DNA of 64,000 nucleotides, taken from contig NZ_JAIBNX010000003.1 of NCBI RefSeq assembly GCF_026130045.1, forward strand, positions 62,001 to 126,000. Reading direction: 5' to 3'. The stretch comes from Micromonospora sp. CPCC 205371. Its GTDB lineage: Bacteria > Actinomycetota > Actinomycetes > Mycobacteriales > Micromonosporaceae. The position numbers and the translations under genes were made by a program. Below, piece after piece: positions 59,114 to 64,000 of this stretch (the stretch's first letter is position 1; the number at the start of each line of letters is the position of its first letter). The notes under the pieces are model-generated. The model was not told the origin of the DNA. It did not search any database and saw only the letters and a program-made list of their open reading frames with translations.

Positions 59114-59542
59114 CTATCGCCCTATGCTCGATTCGGCCGTGCCGTTCGAGCGGTCGACAGGCACGTCGCCGCCGAGTCGAGTGGCGAAACGGCACTGTCC
59201 GGTCCGGCATTCCTGGATCGTGGTGGTGATCAGCCGCCGGGTGCGGCGCAGTTCGGCGATCTTGGTGTCGATGCGGTCGAGGGCGCCTTCGAGTCGCCAC
59301 TGTTCGCTGTCGCAGGTGGCGGTGCCGGCGTCGTGGGCGTGCAGCATCTCGATGATCTCGTCGAGGGTGAAGCCGAGGTTCTGGAGCATGCGGGCCATCC
59401 GGATTCGCTCCACAGTCGACGGTGGGTATTCCCTGAAGCCCGAGGGCCGGCGGCCCGGCTCGGGCAGGAGGCCGCGGCGTTCATAGAACCGGACGGTATC
59501 GATGGTCACGTCGGCTTCGGACGCCACCTGGCCAATCTTCAT
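59114..59542 (-). CDS. MerR-family metal-responsive regulator
   Basis: 142 residues from the ATG at 59542 (MKIGQVASEADV). HTH VASEADVTIDTVRFYERRGLL (in part), long dimer helix, and three Cys placed like the metal ligands of MerR (TATCDSEQ; TIQECRTGQC). It activates the facing gene by bending an over-long promoter spacer. Metal not certain; Hg(II) fits the Cys pattern best. Confidence 0.88.
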   Translation of the reverse strand: MKIGQVASEADVTIDTVRFYERRGLLPEPGRRPSGFREYPPSTVERIRMARMLQNLGFTLDEIIEMLHAHDAGTATCDSEQWRLEGALDRIDTKIAELRRTRRLITTTIQECRTGQCRFATRLGGDVPVDRSNGTAESSIGR

Positions 59543-59554
59543 GCCTGTCACCTC

Positions 59555-59586
59555 TTGACTCTGGACCTAAGTCCAGAGTTTACGGT
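59555..59586 (+). promoter_or_regulatory. MerR-type promoter with 20-bp spacer and perfect dyad
   Basis: -35 TTGACT (59555-59560) and -10 TACGGT (59581-59586) are 20 bp apart, the length that needs MerR-type twisting. The spacer holds a perfect dyad ACTCTGGAC (59558-59566), CTAA, GTCCAGAGT (59571-59579). Drives the gene at 59634. Confidence 0.85.
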
Positions 59587-59633
59587 CGTGGTCAGACCTG
59601 GCGCAACGCCAGCCAAATCACAGGAGTGACGAG

Positions 59634-60101
59634 ATGCCGAGTGATCCGACCGTCGCACCGACTCCGATCGTGTGCGACTTGACCAACGCGCGGGACACCG
59701 CCGAGGAGCGGATGGCCGAGTACGCCCGGCTGTTCGCGCAGTCGCTGGTGGGGCGGGAGCGGGCCGAGCAGGGGGTCCGGTTGCGGTTCCGCGCCGACGA
59801 CGGTGTCGAGGCGTGGGTGCGTGACCTGGCCGCCCGGGAAAAGGCGTGCTGCCCGTTCTACGACTTCGCGGTCAACGCCATCGGCGGCGAGGTGTGGTGG
59901 GACATCGCCCTGGTCGACCGTGTCGCTGCCGACGACAACGACATGGCTCGCATGATGCTCGATGAGTTCTACGATGCGCCGGACAACGTCGCCGGCGGGG
60001 TGGCCGGCATGAAGGAGCGGTTCGCTGAGGGCGGGATCGCGGTCATCGCGAACGAGTCTGGGACCGTGATGCAGTTCGGCCGCACTGGCGTCACCACCTG
60101 A
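59634..60101 (+). CDS. MerR-controlled protein with vicinal Cys pair
   Basis: 155 residues; ATG after CAGGAG. VCDLTNARDTAEERMAEYARL, VRLRFRADDGVEAWVRDLAA and REKACCPFYDF (vicinal Cys ~85-86) form a conserved actinobacterial family commonly found next to MerR genes. The Cys pair could bind a thiophilic metal, so a buffering or resistance role is plausible. Promoter is the MerR-type site just upstream. Confidence 0.75.
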   Translation: MPSDPTVAPTPIVCDLTNARDTAEERMAEYARLFAQSLVGRERAEQGVRLRFRADDGVEAWVRDLAAREKACCPFYDFAVNAIGGEVWWDIALVDRVAADDNDMARMMLDEFYDAPDNVAGGVAGMKERFAEGGIAVIANESGTVMQFGRTGVTT

Positions 60102-60212
60102 GCGTGGCCGTGGCGCAGAACTCGGCGGCCCCGGGAACCTGACTGCCGGGGAATGTTAAGAAGCCATCAAGTAGGGCTGACGCGCCTCGGGGGCGCTTGC
60201 GACAGTGCGTAG

Positions 60213-61721
60213 ATGACCCTCAGTCCGAGAGCGGGGGTCGCCGCGGTGCTGGCGGCGGTGACCGTGGTCGCCGCCGGCTGCGACGGCCGCTCCACAGCGC
60301 CCACCGACATCACCTCCACCGGTGCCACCCTGCACGCTCAGGCCCGTTGCCTGGCCGAGAGCACCACCAACCCGTGCACCTTCTGGTTCCAGTACTGGCG
60401 GAACGGGGACAGCACGGTGCAACGCACCGATCCGGTGGTGGCCAACGTCAACACCAACGGCTACGTCGACGTCCAGCAGGCGGTAACCGGGCTGACCCCG
60501 GACACCCTGTACCACTCGCAGCTCTGCGGCTACGGCGACAGCAACGTCGCCCCGCCCGGTGTCTGCGTCGGCCTGCCCGGCGGCGCGGGGTCGACGCCGG
60601 GCAGCCAGCCCGACGCCGGCGACCACAACCCGCCCCAGCGGGTCCGTTCCGCCCGGCCCGGGACCATCGGCACCGCCGAGCTCGGCCGTCCACTGTCGAC
60701 GGCCGACACGGCAGCCAACCCGATCTCCCGGGACGCGGGCCTGAGCGCAGCCTATTCGGACACCCGGAGCCTGTGGCTGTTCGGTGACACCGTACAGCGC
60801 AACGGGCCCGCGTTCCTGGCCGGCACGACCGCGGCCGCGGGCCCGTACACCCGGGGTGAGCCACCGAACGCGCTGGAGGAACTACCCACGCCGCCGGCGC
60901 CGCCCGCCCCCGGCCGCACCTCGCCCGCCCCGTTCCTGCCCCGGCCCGAGGGCCTGCTGACCCCGGACAACCCGCCGGTCGAGTGCGGTACCAACCGCAG
61001 CTACCCGGCCTCCTGGCCGGGCGGCCTCGCGCGCATCCCGGGCACCTCGCGGATGGTCATCGTGTACGCGCAAGTGTGCGTCGCGGTCGACCGCGACTGG
61101 CCCACCGAGCGGCTCACCCTGGTCGAGTACGACCCGGCGACGAACAGGTTCCTCTCCAGCGCGACGCCGTTCGTGGCCACGCCACTGCACGCCGGTGTCC
61201 CGGTGACGCAGCGGCTCGGATCTCCGGTGTTCGGCGGCGACGGCTTCCTCTACCTGTTCGGCCACGACACGGCCACCGACCGGGTCTTCGTCGCCAGGGT
61301 CGCCGCCAACCAGAGTGCCTGGGCAAACCCTGCCAACTACCGCTGGTGGGGGCGGCCCGGTGGCGGGCCAGCCCAGTGGACCACGGACCAGGCATCGGCC
61401 ATCTCGATCGCCCCCGTCACCGACCCGTGGTCGGTCCATGTAGCCGACTACACCGGCGTGGGCGGCCACCGCCTGGCGATGATCGTCCAGACGGAGTACG
61501 GGACCGGCGGCTTCCAGCTCTTCGAGGCGGCCGCACCGAACGGCGCGTGGTCGGCCGGACCCTCGGCGCGGGCACCCGACACGTGTCAGGGCACCTTCGG
61601 CTGCTACGCGCTCGCCGGGCACGCCGAGTTGAGCACCGCCGAGGCGTTCGTCTACTCCTGGTACTCGGCCGGCGATCGCGGCGGTTTCGGGCACATTCGG
61701 CTGGCGACCGTCCCGTGGTGA
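60213..61721 (+). CDS. Secreted lipoprotein, propeller-like
   Basis: 502 residues. Lipobox TVVAAGCDG near residue 22. An N-terminal fibronectin-like part (TGATLHAQARC; VTGLTPDTLYHSQLCGYG) precedes a Pro-rich linker (~195-235). A DUF4185-like propeller follows (LWLFGDTV; FVVAT-type strands; GGDGFLYLFGHD; YRWWGRPGGG). Probably a surface carbohydrate-binding or glycosidase-like protein; activity not shown. Stand-alone. Confidence 0.78.
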   Translation: MTLSPRAGVAAVLAAVTVVAAGCDGRSTAPTDITSTGATLHAQARCLAESTTNPCTFWFQYWRNGDSTVQRTDPVVANVNTNGYVDVQQAVTGLTPDTLYHSQLCGYGDSNVAPPGVCVGLPGGAGSTPGSQPDAGDHNPPQRVRSARPGTIGTAELGRPLSTADTAANPISRDAGLSAAYSDTRSLWLFGDTVQRNGPAFLAGTTAAAGPYTRGEPPNALEELPTPPAPPAPGRTSPAPFLPRPEGLLTPDNPPVECGTNRSYPASWPGGLARIPGTSRMVIVYAQVCVAVDRDWPTERLTLVEYDPATNRFLSSATPFVATPLHAGVPVTQRLGSPVFGGDGFLYLFGHDTATDRVFVARVAANQSAWANPANYRWWGRPGGGPAQWTTDQASAISIAPVTDPWSVHVADYTGVGGHRLAMIVQTEYGTGGFQLFEAAAPNGAWSAGPSARAPDTCQGTFGCYALAGHAELSTAEAFVYSWYSAGDRGGFGHIRLATVPW

Positions 61722-61906
61722 CCCGGATCGTCCCTGGCCGCCGAGCGCCGCTTGGGCATGGCGCGTTGGGCCGGTCAGCGATACCCGCTACATCGACGAT
61801 ATTCCGGCCATCATCCTCGAGATGGATTCGAGCTCATGCACTGATGGTCAACGGGCGTGCGTGCGCTGGTAAGGACGCCGGCCCGGCGGAGAGCAAGCCT
61901 TGACGG
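61722..61906. other. Gene-free gap
   Basis: 185 bp with no recognisable gene, leading into the glycosyltransferase stub. Confidence 0.4.
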
Positions 61907-62035
61907 ATGCGAGTAGCGATCTCAGCGCACGGCACCCGGGGTGACGTCGAGCCGGCGGTCGCGGTCGGTGACCGTCTGGCCCAGCGTGGGCACGAGGTGG
62001 CGGTGGCCGGTTCGCGACCCTGGTCCGGGAAGTGA
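61907..62035 (+). pseudogene. 5' stub of a UDP-glycosyltransferase gene
   Basis: MRVAISAHGTRGDVEPAVAV and DRLAQRGHEVAVAG are the classic start of an MGT/UGT glycosyltransferase. The frame breaks at a stop after 42 codons and nothing of the rest (~360 residues) follows. The 140 bp up to the next gene show no further piece. Confidence 0.75.
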
Positions 62036-62175
62036 CCGCCGATGAGCGACGGGTCAACGACTCCAGCCGACTTTCAGGGATCGGGCCTCGTCGCAGGCGT
62101 GGCAGTAGGAGTCCGCGGTGGATCTGGTCGCCGGTCGTGGAGGGCTGATCGGGGCAAGCCAAATGTGAAGCCGGG

Positions 62176-62847
62176 TCACACGTCGAGCAGGAGTTGGCGT
62201 TGGCTGGCCGGTAGGCGGCCCCGGAAGGTCTTGAGGTGGCGGACCTGTGCCTGCAGGCCGATGTCGAGGCGCAGCTGCTGCCCGACGGGTGCGCGGCCCA
62301 CGAGGGTCAGGGCGTGCTGCCCGGAGAGGTCGACGGCGGCGGTGCGGGTGAAGTACCACTCGGCCGTCGGCTCGCCGACGCCAGCGGCGGTCAGGTACGG
62401 CTCGCTGGCCTCGAACTCGCGGGTGCGTGCGACCTGCACGGCTTCCAGCGAGGAGCCCAGCAGGTTGACGGTGGGGCCGAGGCTGACGGTGCGGGAGTGC
62501 TTGACCGGTGTCGCGAGCCGCTTTGGGGACATCGACCACACCACCGCCTCGCCGCCCGCGCTCGACAGGCGCACCGCTAGCGTCGCCTTGGTGATGGGTG
62601 CGCCGCCGGGCCGGAAGCTGCACACCAGTCTCAGCAGGAGGTAGCCGGTGGCGGCCTCCTGTGCGAGGCGGCGCGCCAGGTCCGGCTCGACGCCGGGGCT
62701 GTCCGGCCGGAGCATGACCACCTCCGAGTGGCCGATCGAGGCCCGCGCGGGCGCGTCACCGTCGAGCGGGTACGTGCCGAGGACGGTGCGCTCGTCCCAG
62801 TCGACGTCTTCGAGCAGGGTGGCCGGGATCGTCAGCTGCGATGTCAC
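62176..62847 (-). CDS. Hypothetical protein coupled to a CHAT gene
   Basis: 223 residues; GTG at 62847 after GGGAG, 2 bp past the CHAT stop, so the genes are coupled. Mostly beta and polar, with VVMLRPDSPGVEPDLARRL, LLRLVCSFRPGG and a C-terminal HLKTFRGRLPASQRQLLLDV. No membrane helix or signal. No family recognised. As partner of a CHAT peptidase it may be substrate, inhibitor or effector; that is inference. Confidence 0.65.
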   Translation of the reverse strand: MTSQLTIPATLLEDVDWDERTVLGTYPLDGDAPARASIGHSEVVMLRPDSPGVEPDLARRLAQEAATGYLLLRLVCSFRPGGAPITKATLAVRLSSAGGEAVVWSMSPKRLATPVKHSRTVSLGPTVNLLGSSLEAVQVARTREFEASEPYLTAAGVGEPTAEWYFTRTAAVDLSGQHALTLVGRAPVGQQLRLDIGLQAQVRHLKTFRGRLPASQRQLLLDV

Positions 62848-62849
62848 GT

Positions 62850-64000
62850 CTACTCCCTGGAATCCGCCTGCTGCCAGTCTCCGACGAAGACAAATGCGCC
62901 CCAGTCGCTGTAGTGGGGGTGGTGGCGCCGGGTCTCGCGTTGCGCCGTACCGAACGCGTCGAGCTTCGGCCGGCCTTCGGCGAGTTCCCGGTACAGCGTG
63001 GTGAAGAAGGTACCGGCGGGGTCGGGCTCGACGGGCCAGAGGGTGGCGACGATCGACGCGCAGCCGGCGGCGAACATCGAGGCGGGCAGGCCACGCAGGT
63101 TGTCCCCGAGGTCGAACCGGCCGAGCGCGGTGTCGCAGGCGCTGAAGGTCGCCAGGTCGACGCGGGTGAGGTCGGTGCGGACGAAGTCGTGGGCGAAGAC
63201 CCGCCCGTCCCGGGCCGGTGGCTCGGGATGCAGGTAGAGCGTCTGGAAGGCCGGTGCGACCGCGTCTCCGGTGCCGTGTGCGGCGATATGCAGGTACCGG
63301 ACGTCTTCGATGTCGCGCAGCACCCGCTCGCGGGTCGCGAGCGCGCCGGTGTACGCGGACGCGCCGAACACCGATGCGACCGCTTCGGCTTGTGCGTCGA
63401 GGGACGGGGTGGCGGCCAGCCCGTACGCCGAACCGCCGTCGGTGGCCGCGACGGACAGGACCGTCGCGCCCGTGGCCGACCGGGGCCGGGTGTGTGCCAG
63501 CAGCGCGGTAAGCGACGGCAGGCTGGTGACGATCCAGTGCTCGGCCAGCGGTGCGCCGTCGGCGTGCAGGAGGTGGAACGGGAGGTAGTGCGTCGCGCCG
63601 TGGGCCCAGACGCAGAGATGGTCCTTGCCCTGCGCGCGCCACTGGGGCAGGCGCGCGGCGAGGTGGCCCAGATAGCGCGGCAGGTGCCTCGTGACGATCT
63701 TCTCCGCGTCCCGGCTCAGCAGCCGGAAGTCGGGTTTGTCGGCGAGGGTCCGGCGTAGGTGGGTCACCTCGAACGCGAGCGGGTTCAGGTGGAGCTGTTG
63801 CTCGCCTGGCGACCCAACCACGACGCTGCGGATCGGCAGTTCGCCTCTAGACCAGACCGCGCTGCCGACGACCTCCTGCCGGGTGATGGCCAGGGCGGTG
63901 ATCGCCTCGGCGCCGTTGGGTCCCGTGGTCTGCATCAGGCTGATCAGGACGGTGCGGTCGTCGAGCAGCTCCCGCACCTGCTCGACGGTGAACACGACGG
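62850..64000 (-). CDS. CHAT-domain protein, 5' end outside window
   Basis: At least 381 residues. The CHAT domain is complete: HGATHYLPFHLLHADG near the beginning, catalytic His in LHIAAHGTGD and Cys in LATFSACDTALG, then ASIVATLWPVEPDPAG. N-terminal sensor part lies outside the window. A second CHAT gene, with TPR repeats, lies at 21106. Clan CD peptidase fold; likely a regulated protease in defence or signalling. Confidence 0.85.
   Translation of the reverse strand, partial: VVFTVEQVRELLDDRTVLISLMQTTGPNGAEAITALAITRQEVVGSAVWSRGELPIRSVVVGSPGEQQLHLNPLAFEVTHLRRTLADKPDFRLLSRDAEKIVTRHLPRYLGHLAARLPQWRAQGKDHLCVWAHGATHYLPFHLLHADGAPLAEHWIVTSLPSLTALLAHTRPRSATGATVLSVAATDGGSAYGLAATPSLDAQAEAVASVFGASAYTGALATRERVLRDIEDVRYLHIAAHGTGDAVAPAFQTLYLHPEPPARDGRVFAHDFVRTDLTRVDLATFSACDTALGRFDLGDNLRGLPASMFAAGCASIVATLWPVEPDPAGTFFTTLYRELAEGRPKLDAFGTAQRETRRHHPHYSDWGAFVFVGDWQQADSRE

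Overview
The window is high-GC actinobacterial DNA. Codon use, GTG starts, ATGA gene overlaps, Tat and lipoprotein signals, F420/FMN luciferase-like oxidoreductases, a cutinase and DUF6119/DUF2637/DUF6069/DUF3052 families all point to a filamentous actinomycete. Micromonosporaceae is the best guess, made by inference only. It reads as an accessory chromosomal region: intact operons are separated by broken gene ends, phage- or plasmid-type genes and one insertion sequence.

Layout. 0-5.4 kb: a partial helix-turn-helix DNA methylase-like gene diverges from a DUF6119 gene (candidate defence pair). Next come a ribbon-helix-helix/zinc-ribbon/membrane protein, a 50-residue peptide and three translationally coupled plasmid-spread-type genes (remnant of an integrative element). 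5.5-14.1 kb: a six-gene overlapping ABC operon (solute-binding lipoprotein, two permeases, double ATPase, two IrtAB-type half transporters) resembles metallophore uptake. A Zur-like palindrome precedes it and the tail of an MFS exporter abuts it. 14.3-20.3 kb: methyltransferase, two-component pair, decayed hydrolase, GNAT, a Tat-secreted serine-hydrolase homologue without its SxxK motif, and a uridine-kinase-like enzyme. 20.4-25.5 kb: a TPR-CHAT protease-like protein facing a small membrane protein, with a TPR protein downstream. 25.9-30.4 kb: a secreted hydrolase gene split by a 900-bp IS5-family element whose transposase needs a -1 frameshift, then a second two-component pair.

30.7-37.2 kb: WYL regulator/epoxide hydrolase with a perfect operator, orphan ACP and P450, an in-frame chimera of a VOC protein with the tail of a SigJ-type sigma factor, and a DUF2786 protein. 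37.2-38.7 kb: a compact array of phage-like tRNAs (Trp, Pro, Ala-like, Gln-like, Leu, Gly, Gln, Val, Cys) around an HNH endonuclease. All but tRNA-Trp lie between two perfect 18-bp inverted repeats. 38.9-43.1 kb: flavin reductase with a truncated luciferase-like partner, TetR/DUF4386 pair, F420-type oxidoreductase, ZIP metal transporter. 43.3-49 kb: sulfatase operon carrying its own formylglycine-generating enzyme, a HAD phosphatase and membrane proteins. 49-60 kb: mostly housekeeping-like small proteins, cutinase, PucR, MarR, LacI and MerR regulators with visible operators, and an SGNH esterase with a cellulose-binding domain. 60-64 kb: a lipoprotein, a glycosyltransferase stub, and a second CHAT gene coupled to an unknown protein, running off the end.

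Starts were chosen from Shine-Dalgarno sequences where visible. All family names come from recognising sequence motifs by eye; no database search was possible.
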